A stretch of 64,000 bases of DNA from Thermosyntropha lipolytica DSM 11003 (GCF_900129805.1 NZ_FQWY01000006.1:1-64000); one strand, 5' to 3'; counted from the stretch's first letter, positions 8,645 through 16,803 are shown. Notes: generated from the letters alone by a model not told the origin. Numbers and translations: made by a program.

Positions 8645-9481
8645 CTAAAATGTAAATATCATACCGGTTTCTCCTTTTATTAATCTATAACCCAGGCTGG
8701 CATGCAAAACAGAAGCGGCATAAAAACCTGTACAATGGCAAACTATAACCTTTTCAATGTCATAACTTTCTAGCCTGGCAATAGTCTTATCTATTCTCTC
8801 CCGGGAGGCACTCATCAGATGAGTCCCTCCTATATAAGCTTTTATTTTGGTCTTTCCTGTTTTCTGCACAGCATAATCAATAGTATTAATCATTCCGGCA
8901 TGAGCACAGCCGCTTACTATGATAAGCCCATCTTCCTCATCTATTACTAAAGCCATATCATCGGCTAACTGGTCATCTACCAGTTCATCTCCTATTTTAA
9001 CCTTAAAATTGCCACCAACATCTTCAAAATCATTACTTCTTGGTATTTCCCCTGTTAAATAAATCCCTGGTCTTATCCTGGTAAATCCCTCGATAAAATT
9101 AAATTCGGCTCCTCGTGCTAAAAGTTCATCCTGGCTCACTTTACATCCTATTTCCCGAAAAATCCCCGGTCCTACGGGCAAAGGACGAGGCAAGAAAATA
9201 TCCTTATGGGCATATATCTTTTTATTTGAAATCGATGCGATTACCGCAAGCAAGGCTCCTGTATGATCAAAATGGCCATGACTTATTATAACACCATCTA
9301 TATCCTGTAAATGAATACCTAAAACCTGTGCATTCTTTAATAAAGCATCCTTAGAGCCTGTATCAAAAAGATATTTTCCTCCCTCATGCTCCACCAGAGC
9401 AGCAAAGCCATATTCTCCTATTAAATCTGGTACCGGAGCAGTATTTTCCACCAGAATAGTAATCTTAGACGGCATTTCCAT
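8645..9481 (-). CDS. MBL-fold metallohydrolase (COG1237 type)
   Basis: 278 residues. The metal signature is HGHFDHTG near residues 69-76, with LFDTGSKDALL before it and VSGCAHAGMIN plus GGTHL further on. This matches COG1237 MBL proteins, some of which are linked to the 7,8-dihydropterin arm of tetrahydromethanopterin-like synthesis, though most are uncharacterised. It is cytosolic, with no signal peptide. It sits 16 bases upstream of the LonB-like gene and is likely co-transcribed with it. Confidence 0.87.
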   Translation of the reverse strand: MEMPSKITILVENTAPVPDLIGEYGFAALVEHEGGKYLFDTGSKDALLKNAQVLGIHLQDIDGVIISHGHFDHTGALLAVIASISNKKIYAHKDIFLPRPLPVGPGIFREIGCKVSQDELLARGAEFNFIEGFTRIRPGIYLTGEIPRSNDFEDVGGNFKVKIGDELVDDQLADDMALVIDEEDGLIIVSGCAHAGMINTIDYAVQKTGKTKIKAYIGGTHLMSASRERIDKTIARLESYDIEKVIVCHCTGFYAASVLHASLGYRLIKGETGMIFTF

Positions 9482-9498
9482 CCTCTCCCCCCAAATTT

Positions 9499-9828
9499 TT
9501 AAAAGATAAAGAAATTATAAATAATCGCCATTACTGAAATACCTGTAAGCAAAGTAAAAAAAAGGCTTCGCGTCTTTACGGCTACGATGATAGTAGGAAT
9601 AAAAGCCCATAAATAATGATTTTTAAGGCTAAAATCGATAACGCCCTGGGGAACAAGGACGCTTAATGCGGTTAAAGCTGCTAAAACCGCCGGAGCTATA
9701 TAAGAAAGCCATTCTTTTAAAACTTCCGGGAAGGTAAAGCGGGAAAAAAAAGCTACCGGCAAAATCCTGGGTAATATGCTTACTATAGATACCCCAACAA
9801 TCATCATCCATATTTCAGCATTTCCCAT
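9499..9828 (-). CDS. azlD: AzlD-like branched-chain amino acid export subunit
   Basis: 109 residues with four hydrophobic segments and the AzlD-like opening GVSIVSILPRILPVAFFSRF. AzlD is the small partner of AzlC in exporters of branched-chain amino acids and their analogues. Its start overlaps the end of azlC by 14 bases, a standard arrangement that couples translation of the two subunits. Confidence 0.88.
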   Translation of the reverse strand: MGNAEIWMMIVGVSIVSILPRILPVAFFSRFTFPEVLKEWLSYIAPAVLAALTALSVLVPQGVIDFSLKNHYLWAFIPTIIVAVKTRSLFFTLLTGISVMAIIYNFFIF

Positions 9829-10507
9829 TAATAATCACTCCTATAGTTGCTGCAACTACAGTTGCTATTATTATGTTAAAAAGATTATGCATAGAAGCAG
9901 GCCAAACCCAGCCTATCCCTAAACATAAAGCTGCTGCCACCAGGGCTACCACCAGTTCAGTTCTTTTGCTTATGACCAGAACTAAAAGACAGGTATACAT
10001 AGCAGGCAGAGCAAAGCCTAATCCTATTTTATCGGTATTAGCAATAAGAGAGCCTGATAAAGCGCCTACAAAAGTGCTGCTTATCCAGCCTATGTGGGAA
10101 GTTATATTTAACCCTGCCATATAAGAGGTCGTAGGGGGTTTCTTTTTATAACGGTTAAAAGCTACAGCATAAGTCTCATCTGTAAGCCCGTAAGAAAGAA
10201 GGGTAGCCCATCGACCCGGCACATTATCTTTAAAAAAAGGTACTAAAGAAGTGGCAAACAAAAAATATCTCATATTTACCAGAATATTGGCTATTACCGC
10301 TGTAGCAACTGCTCCCCCTGCTTTCATAACGCCAATAGCTATATACTGTCCAGCTCCGGTAAAACAAAGAATAGACATCGCTGTAGCCTGAACAACTGAC
10401 ATTCCTGCCTCACTTGCCAGTATGCCGAAAGCAAAACCTAATGGCACATAGCCCAGCACAATAGGGAACGCATCCCTTATCCCTTCCCACAACTCTTTCT
10501 TGGTCAT
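9815..10507 (-). CDS. azlC: AzlC-like branched-chain amino acid exporter
   Basis: 230 residues, about five to six membrane helices, with the family signatures GIRDAFPIVLGYVPLGFAFG and FTGAGQYIAIG near the N-terminus and NMRYFLFATSL. Together with AzlD it forms a membrane complex that exports leucine, isoleucine, valine or related compounds. No leucine-responsive leader was found in the 106 bases upstream. Confidence 0.92.
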   Translation of the reverse strand: MTKKELWEGIRDAFPIVLGYVPLGFAFGILASEAGMSVVQATAMSILCFTGAGQYIAIGVMKAGGAVATAVIANILVNMRYFLFATSLVPFFKDNVPGRWATLLSYGLTDETYAVAFNRYKKKPPTTSYMAGLNITSHIGWISSTFVGALSGSLIANTDKIGLGFALPAMYTCLLVLVISKRTELVVALVAAALCLGIGWVWPASMHNLFNIIIATVVAATIGVIINGKC

Positions 10508-10613
10508 TTTTCTCTCCCCATATCCTTTTATACTTTCACATATAATAAAATTTTAGCATCCAGGCTACATATAAGCTAGATAGGTTTATTATTAAAATCC
10601 ATATTTTCCTTAA

Positions 10614-12620
10614 TCATATATTAGCCTCAGGTAGATTATTTTCTGTTTCAGGCTGGGGTGTTTCTTTTTCGGCTCCACTACTTTCTTCTTCCTCAATCAA
10701 GGGTTCGGTTTCTTCCTCCTCTGTTTTTTCAGGATACCTGTGCATATAACAGATATCCCTAGGAGCAGTTCCTTTTATAAAAGCAGTAACCGAGGTACGC
10801 GGGCAAAACTCAGTAGCAATAAGCCCGGTATCCAAACATATGTTTACAAGTTCCACCCCGGACGGTTTTTTAAAATCACCCTTTCCCAGTTTAAACGAAG
10901 CCTGTCCTATAAAATTAGCCCAGATAGGCCCTGCTATACTTCCGCCAGGCAAACCTACACTGCGGCCGTCATCATATCCTACCCAAACTGCACAGCAAAT
11001 CCTGGGAGTATAGCCGACAAACCAGGCATCCCTGTATTCATCAGTAGTACCAGTCTTTCCTGCGGCATTATTACCAGCTATGGCTTTTAAATGCGATCCC
11101 GTACCTCCAGGTTCCAGTACCCCCTTTAGCATATTGGTAATTATATAAGCATTTTCCGCAGATATAACCTGCTTTTCTCGGCTCCTGTTTTCTTCCAGAA
11201 CTCTTCCCCTTTTATCTTCAATGCGCAAAATATAAACTGGTTCATGGTAAAAACCGCCGCTGGCAAAAACCGCATAGCCTGCTGCCATTTCCAGAGGAGT
11301 AACCTCACTTGAGCCTAAAGGGAGTGATAAAACAGGTTTAATATTTTTAAAGCCAAATCTTTCGCAATATCTGGCCACCACCTTAGGATTAAGCATATCA
11401 TTAACCTTCACCGCAACTACATTGTCTGATTTCATGACCGCCTCTTTGAGAGTAAATTCCCGGTTATGATAAGGTATACTTCCATAATCTTTGGGCACAT
11501 AAAAAGTTCCATCACTCATTTTAAACTGTACCTTGTCACACATTACCATATCAGCCGCGGTAAAACCTGAGGCAATAGCCAGGGAATACATAAAAGGCTT
11601 AAAAGTAGATCCCGGCTGCCTCTTAGCCAGCACGCGGTTATAAGGTGAAGTGGTAAAATCCCTTCCCCCTATTAAGGCCCTTATATGTCCGTTTTGCGGA
11701 TCGATGGCGACTAAAGCTGCTTGTAATTCGGGATTCTTATACTTGATCACATTCTGATAAGCCTGGTTAGCTGCCCTCTGTAAATCTAAATCCAGGGTAG
11801 TATATATCCGCAACCCCCCGGTAGCCATAGCCCTTTCTCCATATTTTTTGTTTATATACTTTTCCACCAGGGACATAAAATAAGAAGCCTCCCCGCTTAT
11901 GTAGGGTGATTTTTGAAATACCAGCTTTTCATTTAAAGCCTGATTTTTTTCTTCTTCTGTTATATATCCTTCCTCCCACATCCTTTGTAAAACTATTTCC
12001 TGCCTTTTTTTAGCCGCCTCTGGATTTTGATAAGGATCATAATGGGAAGGCCACTGAGGGAGACCAGCTAAAAGAGCTGCCTCAGCCAGAGTAAGTTGGG
12101 AAGCGTTTTTGGCAAAAAAAGTGCGCGCTGCTGCTTCCAGACCATAAGCACCATGCCCAAAATATACATGGTTGCAATACATAGTTAAAATCTCATCTTT
12201 GCTGTATTTGCGTTCTAACTGCAAAGTATAATAAAGTTCCTTTATTTTACGGGCGAAAGTTCTTTCATTGGACAGATAAATATTTTTAGCTGTCTGTTGA
12301 GTTATAGTGCTCCCGCCGGCTACAATCTTCCCTGCCTTTACATTAATCCAAACTGCCCTTATAATCCCTGTCAGGTCTATACCATGATGTTTATAAAAAT
12401 TCTTATCTTCCACTGCTATTACCGCCTGTTTAAAATAGAGCGGAATCTGATCATAATTAAGATTTATTCTGTTTTGGGTAGCTATACCTTCTATAGGCCG
12501 ATTATTTATATCATAAACGACAGATGGCTCAGGCTCCTCTGCGCCGGGGAGCATGAGAGCACAACCACTCATATTCACCATCAGTAAAATCAATAAAAAA
12601 ATCGCTAAGTATTTACGCAT
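10614..12620 (-). CDS. Class A penicillin-binding protein (glycosyltransferase-transpeptidase)
   Basis: 668 residues. The GT51 domain (about 55-230) shows EDKNFYKHHGID, GGSTITQQTAKN and the RKIKELYYTLQLERKYSKDE box. The transpeptidase domain (about 300-580) has PGSTFKPF (SxxK), KSDN (SxN) and AGKTGTTDEYRDAW (KTG). The tail is acidic and disordered. It polymerises and cross-links peptidoglycan on the outer face of the membrane. The start is ATG 12620 because GGAGGG lies just before it; an upstream in-frame ATG has no ribosome site. Unusually, the N-terminus ends in a lipobox-like NMSGC instead of a plain anchor helix (see findings). Confidence 0.94.
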   Translation of the reverse strand: MRKYLAIFLLILLMVNMSGCALMLPGAEEPEPSVVYDINNRPIEGIATQNRINLNYDQIPLYFKQAVIAVEDKNFYKHHGIDLTGIIRAVWINVKAGKIVAGGSTITQQTAKNIYLSNERTFARKIKELYYTLQLERKYSKDEILTMYCNHVYFGHGAYGLEAAARTFFAKNASQLTLAEAALLAGLPQWPSHYDPYQNPEAAKKRQEIVLQRMWEEGYITEEEKNQALNEKLVFQKSPYISGEASYFMSLVEKYINKKYGERAMATGGLRIYTTLDLDLQRAANQAYQNVIKYKNPELQAALVAIDPQNGHIRALIGGRDFTTSPYNRVLAKRQPGSTFKPFMYSLAIASGFTAADMVMCDKVQFKMSDGTFYVPKDYGSIPYHNREFTLKEAVMKSDNVVAVKVNDMLNPKVVARYCERFGFKNIKPVLSLPLGSSEVTPLEMAAGYAVFASGGFYHEPVYILRIEDKRGRVLEENRSREKQVISAENAYIITNMLKGVLEPGGTGSHLKAIAGNNAAGKTGTTDEYRDAWFVGYTPRICCAVWVGYDDGRSVGLPGGSIAGPIWANFIGQASFKLGKGDFKKPSGVELVNICLDTGLIATEFCPRTSVTAFIKGTAPRDICYMHRYPEKTEEEETEPLIEEEESSGAEKETPQPETENNLPEANI

Positions 12621-12650
12621 ATAATCCCTCCTGATTCCTAAATTACCCAA

Positions 12651-12972
12651 AATTTATAAATTTTATCCTTAATCAAGAATTATGCCGTTATTTTTGACGA
12701 AAAATAAGTGAGACTTTGGCGTAATTCGAAAAAACAAGACGCAGAGGTTTAGGGTTTTTGTCACCTCAAAAATTCGGCAAAATGGGGGCAAGTCCTTTTT
12801 TATCTAAATTAAATCCCTGATTTTTCTGGGCTGGTTAATTTGTAAAAGTCTCAGTTTACATATTGTTTTGCATGCCAAAAAGAAAACCGTTTTTAGGTTT
12901 TAACTCCTAAAAACGGTTTGGTCTACAATCTGAGCCTTGCATTAAACTTTTATAATGGCAAGGCTTTATTTT
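12651..12972. other. Intergenic region with a possible small inverted-repeat element
   Basis: No gene is seen. TGAGACTTT at 12709-12717 is repeated inverted at 12845-12853 with partly matching flanks (AATT), enclosing about 145 bp of non-coding sequence. This could be a MITE or the remnant of an insertion element. The region also holds the terminator at 12884-12919. Confidence 0.35.
12878..12919 (-). terminator. Strong terminator hairpin of the DUF47 gene
   Basis: A perfect 14-bp stem: AAACCGTTTTTAGG (12884-12897) with CCTAAAAACGGTTT (12906-12919), 8-base loop. On the minus strand the stem is followed by TTCTTTTT, so it stops the transcript of the gene at 12973-13608. Confidence 0.82.
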
Positions 12973-13608
12973 TTATGAGTATTTGACTACTATACCGCTT
13001 AAAAGTTCTGCTACTTCCTGTACATAGTCCTGGGCCATCTCAATATGTTCATAAATCTCACGCCACTTTATTATTTGCATAGGATCATTTTCATTTTCAA
13101 ATAATATAGCTAATCCATTGCGATACAGGTTATCCTGCTTTCTTTCCAGATAGGTTATCTCCTCACAGCACGCGATTATTTCATTTTTATTCTGCTCCAC
13201 CTTGTTTAAAAGATTAAAAGCTTTTTCCTGAAGCTTAATTGCTTCCAGCAATACTTCTACCATTTCTTTTACCCTGTTATCTGGTTCCCCTGCCTTATAG
13301 AGAATCATGCGGTCGATGATCCCGGTTATATAGTCTAAGACCACAGCCAGAGACTGTACCAGGGCAAAAGCATCCTCCCTGTCAAAAGGAAGTATAAAAG
13401 AAGCATTAAGCCTTCTTACCAGTTCTTCAATAATGCGATCCCCTTCATGTTCCAGAGCAGTCAATTTAGCTAGTTTGAGTTCCAAGTCCTGGTAATCGTA
13501 AACTACTTCCTGTAAAATCTCTCCTCCTCTCAGCACTACCCGGGCACTTTCGTTTAACAGCAAATAAAGTTCTTTATCTTGGCGTCCAAAAAACCTCAAA
13601 ATTTTCAC
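12973..13608 (-). CDS. DUF47/PhoU-like protein
   Basis: 211 residues, all-helical, with the DUF47 (COG1392) pattern: LNESARVVLRGG near residue 18, LEHEGDRIIEELVRRLN near 53, and ITYLERKQDNLY near 150. Such PhoU-like proteins usually accompany a Pit-type phosphate transporter and are thought to regulate it. Here no pit gene is adjacent; the neighbours are a penicillin-binding protein and a radical SAM gene. It therefore stands alone with its own terminator. The family call is firm, the role inferred. Confidence 0.87.
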   Translation of the reverse strand: MKILRFFGRQDKELYLLLNESARVVLRGGEILQEVVYDYQDLELKLAKLTALEHEGDRIIEELVRRLNASFILPFDREDAFALVQSLAVVLDYITGIIDRMILYKAGEPDNRVKEMVEVLLEAIKLQEKAFNLLNKVEQNKNEIIACCEEITYLERKQDNLYRNGLAILFENENDPMQIIKWREIYEHIEMAQDYVQEVAELLSGIVVKYS

Positions 13609-13652
13609 CCTTTATGCCGTTTTTATTAATTATATCATAACAGGGACATAAG

Positions 13653-14531
13653 TTATAAAGCTCTCAGATAATCCGGCCTCAAATAGCGGCGGTCATTTTT
13701 TTCGATAATAGTTTTAATCAGAGCCAGCATTTTTTCTTTATCATCAGGAAGCCTTCCCTTTATGGGCAAATAGTTAGAAGCATGATTGCTTCTAAATTCC
13801 GTCCCCTGGCACTCCAGATGTTTTATCATTATATACATTTCCTCTAAAATTTCAAAAGGACCTGGCAATTCAAATTCTCCTCTTTGCTGGCGCCGGAACA
13901 GTTCAGTATTAGGGACTATCATTAAGGTTAAAGCTCCTATATAGTCTGGATTTATATCATTTAATATGCGGGCCGTGTTTTTAGCATGTTCCACCGCCTT
14001 AGGAGTTCTTCCCGCCAAACCCAAAAGCACGGTAACTGATAGTTTAATGCCTGCTCTTCTTATCCTGCGCCCTGCTTCCACCATCTCATCATAAGTTACA
14101 CCTTTGCGAATATCCTGCAGAAGCTCAGGATCACCGGTTTCTACACCCAGATAAGCTATAGAAAGGCCGGCTGCCTTTAAAGCCGTAAGTTCGGTTATCT
14201 CTTTAGATAGTATACTGTCAGGGCCTGCATATATTCCTACATGTCTTAAACTGGGGAAAGTCTTATACAAGGTTTCCAATACTTCAAGAAGCTGGTCAGT
14301 AGGCATAGCCAGAGCGTCGCCATCAGCTAAAAAGACTTTTTCCACATCTCCATAATAAAGTTTAGCCATGCGGATATCAGTTTTTATCTCTTCTAAAGAA
14401 CGCACCCGGAATTTTTTATCCTTGTACATGGCACAGAAAGTACAGCGGTTATGGGTACAGCCGATAGTAACCTGTAAAATATAGCTATTAGCCTCACTGG
14501 GGGGCCTGAATATATTTCCTTCATACCTCAT
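13653..14531 (-). CDS. Radical SAM protein of unknown substrate
   Basis: 292 residues. An Elp3-like radical SAM core begins at GCTHNRCTFC, cysteines 25, 30 and 33 (a CX4CX2C spacing, one longer than the common CX3CX2C). The rest shows a normal SAM-binding barrel: FLADGDALAMP near 67, YLGVETGDPELL near 132, SVTVLLGLAGR near 169. Related proteins carry the same cysteine spacing and have no assigned reaction. The gene is divergent from the spore-protein gene. The cluster-binding role is established for the superfamily; the substrate is unknown. Confidence 0.85.
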   Translation of the reverse strand: MRYEGNIFRPPSEANSYILQVTIGCTHNRCTFCAMYKDKKFRVRSLEEIKTDIRMAKLYYGDVEKVFLADGDALAMPTDQLLEVLETLYKTFPSLRHVGIYAGPDSILSKEITELTALKAAGLSIAYLGVETGDPELLQDIRKGVTYDEMVEAGRRIRRAGIKLSVTVLLGLAGRTPKAVEHAKNTARILNDINPDYIGALTLMIVPNTELFRRQQRGEFELPGPFEILEEMYIMIKHLECQGTEFRSNHASNYLPIKGRLPDDKEKMLALIKTIIEKNDRRYLRPDYLRAL

Positions 14532-14687
14532 TTCCTTCCACCTCCCTTTAATAATATTATTTTATTACAAAATAAGCTAACATGCGAAATAGTTTACAAA
14601 TTATAAATTATAATCTAGCTATATTAAATTAAATTTTACCCAAAATAATAACAGGTGCGGGTTAATTGTTTAAGGAGGTATTATAAT

Positions 14688-14867
14688 ATGTCTAGACGCC
14701 GAGGTATTATGTCTGAACAGTTAAAGTACGAAATTGCCCGTGAGCTGGGAGTAGATCACATTGTGGCTACTGAAGGCTGGGGAGCAGTAAGCTCTCGCGA
14801 CTGCGGCAACATGGTCAAAAAGGCTATTGAATTAGCCGAAAGGGGTTTGGCCAGCAGACAATTTTAA
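14688..14867 (+). CDS. Small acid-soluble spore protein, alpha/beta type
   Basis: 59 residues beginning MSRRRGIMSEQLKYEIAREL. It carries both conserved SASP blocks, including the GPR protease-site region ELGVDHIVATEGWG and the DNA-binding signature GAVSSRDCGNMVKKAI. It coats DNA in the dormant spore and is degraded on germination. The start is the ATG after TAAGGAGG; an upstream ATG at 14655 lies before that ribosome site. A forespore (sigma-G) promoter is expected, but I could not point to convincing boxes. This gene alone argues strongly for an endospore former. Confidence 0.95.
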   Translation: MSRRRGIMSEQLKYEIARELGVDHIVATEGWGAVSSRDCGNMVKKAIELAERGLASRQF

Positions 14868-14889
14868 CTCGCACCTGATTTATATGCCG

Positions 14890-14912
14890 GAGGGGCCTTG
14901 AGCCCCTCTTTA
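14890..14912 (+). terminator. Terminator of the spore-protein gene
   Basis: GAGGGGC (14890-14896) pairs with GCCCCTC (14902-14908) across a 5-base loop, followed by TTTAATT. Confidence 0.85.
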
Positions 14913-14921
14913 ATTACAAAA

Positions 14922-14942
14922 TAAAGGGGAGATTCCCCTTTA
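14922..14942 (-). terminator. Terminator of the aminomutase gene
   Basis: TAAAGGGGA and TCCCCTTTA form a 9-bp stem with a 3-base loop that includes the stop codon of the aminomutase gene. On the minus strand it is followed by TTTTGTAATT. Confidence 0.75.
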
Positions 14943-16193
14943 TTCTAAGTCATAAATTTTATTGCTATATTTCATAACCCTGTTTTCCCAGGTACGGATA
15001 GTTATTTCTTCCTCGCCCCATGATATAAGGTATTCAGGCAGCATGGGAGTCTTACCATAACCTCCCGGAGCATTTATTATATAAGTAGGAACTGCCAGTC
15101 CCGAAGTATATCCTCTTAGTTTTTCCATAATTTTTATACCGGTTTCTACCTTGGTTATAAAATGGGAAGTTCCCCTTACCTGTTTAGCATGAAAAATATA
15201 ATAAGGCCTTACTCTAATTTTCAACAATTCCTGATTCAGCTTTTTCATTACATGTTCATCATCATTTATCCCTCTCAAAAGAACCGCCTGATTACCCAGC
15301 ACTACACCGGCTTTTATCAGCATATCACAGGCCTTTTTGGCTTCGGGAGTAACTTCCAGTGGTGAATTAAATTGCGTATTTATATATATAGGAGGATGTT
15401 TTTCCAGTATGCTGCACAGCTCAGGAGTAATCCGCTGCGGCAAAGTAACAGGAACCCGGGTTCCTATACGCTTTATCTCCACATGGGGAATAGAATCAAG
15501 CTCGCTTAAAATCCACTCTAACATAACATCACTTAAAAGAAGGGCATCTCCACCGGTAATAAGGACATCTCTTATTTCCCGGTTTTTTCTTATATAGTTT
15601 AGAGCTTCTTTTATCTGTTTTTTGGTGGCATGTTCATCTTTTTCCCCAAAATTGCGCCTTCGCTGACAGTGCCGGCAGTACATGGCACATTGATTAGTAA
15701 CATTTATGATAAGGCGATCAGGATAGCGTCTGGTAATACGAGGAGCTGGATTAGTATAACTTTCCCCCATGGGATCATCAGATCCATTTCTATCCAGCAG
15801 TTCTTCAATTACAGGAACTGCCTGTTTATATATCGGAGAATTTTCATAATGTTCAAAATCAATCAAGCTCAAGTAATAGGGGGAAATCGCCCAGCGAAAG
15901 TGTTTGGATAATTCTACCAGTTCGGCATATCTTTTTTCATCCAGAGGTAAGAACTCTTTTAGCACTTCCGGCTGGCAGATCCTGTGCTTCATTTGCCAGA
16001 TCCAGTTATTCCAATCTTCTTCTCCTGCCCCCAAATATTTTAAAATCTTTTCTTTATTAGCTTCATTTCTTTTTACCATCCGAAATCCTGTCTCAATAAA
16101 AGGCTCTTTTTCAAGATAATCATGGATGCTCTGTTTCAACTCATAAGCCCTTTTAAGGGCAAATTCCCTTCTATCTTCTGCTAAATTATGCAT
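14940..16193 (-). CDS. eam: Glutamate 2,3-aminomutase (KamA family, radical SAM/PLP)
   Basis: About 417 residues. The radical SAM motif is CAMYCRHC (residues 170-177, counting from the GTG at 16196), and the PLP motif is PGGYGK with lysine 382. In lysine 2,3-aminomutase two aspartates (D293 and D330 of the Clostridium subterminale enzyme) bind the side-chain amine. Here the matching positions are K338 (HAKQ in place of CDLS) and N375 (INAPGG in place of VDAPGG), 37 residues apart as in the reference. Lys/Asn at these sites is the published hallmark of glutamate 2,3-aminomutase, which makes beta-glutamate. The gene follows a c-di-AMP riboswitch and its own promoter, which fits a compatible-solute role. 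Start: ATG 16193, or GTG 16196, after GGAGGG. Confidence 0.86.
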   Translation of the reverse strand: MHNLAEDRREFALKRAYELKQSIHDYLEKEPFIETGFRMVKRNEANKEKILKYLGAGEEDWNNWIWQMKHRICQPEVLKEFLPLDEKRYAELVELSKHFRWAISPYYLSLIDFEHYENSPIYKQAVPVIEELLDRNGSDDPMGESYTNPAPRITRRYPDRLIINVTNQCAMYCRHCQRRRNFGEKDEHATKKQIKEALNYIRKNREIRDVLITGGDALLLSDVMLEWILSELDSIPHVEIKRIGTRVPVTLPQRITPELCSILEKHPPIYINTQFNSPLEVTPEAKKACDMLIKAGVVLGNQAVLLRGINDDEHVMKKLNQELLKIRVRPYYIFHAKQVRGTSHFITKVETGIKIMEKLRGYTSGLAVPTYIINAPGGYGKTPMLPEYLISWGEEEITIRTWENRVMKYSNKIYDLE

Positions 16194-16416
16194 CACTATT
16201 ATCCCTCCTTACTCAAGCATATGCACTGGTCTTTTCTAGGACGCAACAACCAACACTATTGGCGGAGGGTTTTTTTACCTGTCCCCTCCCTTAAAACGCT
16301 TACGAAGTTAGCTGACGGGTTAGGGCCTTAAGGGTAGCCCCTCGAATATAGATTCGATTCACCCCAAAAAAGTGGTTCCCCCGCTCCAGGTGTTCTACCT
16401 GGATTCAGCGTTTAAC
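16194..16416 (-). promoter_or_regulatory. c-di-AMP riboswitch (ydaO-yuaA type) and expression platform
   Basis: The aptamer occupies about 16292-16416. Read on the minus strand it has the hallmark blocks GAGCGGGGGAACCA, GGGGTGAATCG and AACCCGTCAGCTAACTTCGT in order. The closing stem is TAAACGC (16408-16414) with GCGTTTTA (16292-16299). Downstream, CCCTCC (16264-16269) can pair either with GGAGGGG next to the closing stem or with the GGAGGG ribosome site of the aminomutase gene (about 16202), suggesting translational control. There is no run of T after either hairpin. Known members of this class turn genes off when c-di-AMP binds and control potassium, osmolyte and cell-wall genes. Confidence 0.93.
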
Positions 16417-16425
16417 TCAACAGGT

Positions 16426-16454
16426 ATTATATTATTTTTATTTTAAACTAAAAA
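16426..16454 (-). promoter_or_regulatory. Promoter of the riboswitch-aminomutase transcript
   Basis: On the minus strand there is a perfect -10 TATAAT (16426-16431), a 17-base spacer and a weak -35 TTTTTA (16449-16454). The transcript would begin near 16419, right at the 5' edge of the aptamer. Confidence 0.6.
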
Positions 16455-16472
16455 GAAAAATTTGTTAATATT

Positions 16473-16802
16473 TTATCTCATGCCAATTATTATACCCAAA
16501 ATAGCTACTATCCAGAGAGCAGCAGCTTTATTCAGACCTCTTATTTTTTTATCTTTGCCCAGCCATATAAAACCTGCTCCAATAAAACCTAAAGCACTGA
16601 CTATCTGCGCCGACAATCGCCCCGGATCGGCATACCAGGGAAAACCGGAAACCTGAAAAAAATATATAGAGGTTATAGTTACCAGAGTTGATCCTACACC
16701 AACAAAAGCAAAGATTCTGGCTGTACGCCCATTATACAAAAACAAACCCAGGAAAAAGGGAAAAACCGTCGCCACAACAAGTTTCAAAATTATCTCTAAC
16801 AT
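16473..16802 (-). CDS. Short MgtC/SapB-like membrane protein
   Basis: About 109 residues from ATG 16802 (ribosome site GGGGGTAG). It has three to four helices and the MgtC core: DPGRLSAQIVSALGFIGAGF then RGLNKAAALWIVAILGIIIG. Compared with the full-length paralogue at 41477-42142 it lacks the C-terminal ACT-like domain and the first helix is reduced. MgtC-family proteins affect magnesium starvation growth and ATP synthase or membrane potential; no firm reaction is known. It starts one base after the guaB stop codon, so it is co-transcribed with guaB. An apparent longer reading frame overlaps guaB and is not used. Confidence 0.8.
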   Translation of the reverse strand: MLEIILKLVVATVFPFFLGLFLYNGRTARIFAFVGVGSTLVTITSIYFFQVSGFPWYADPGRLSAQIVSALGFIGAGFIWLGKDKKIRGLNKAAALWIVAILGIIIGMR

Positions 16803-16803
16803 A

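Noticed and set aside
16194-16416. Lysine (L-box) riboswitch considered for the aminomutase leader
   Set aside because: The leader's conserved blocks match the c-di-AMP (ydaO) class in order and sequence; no L-box features are seen.
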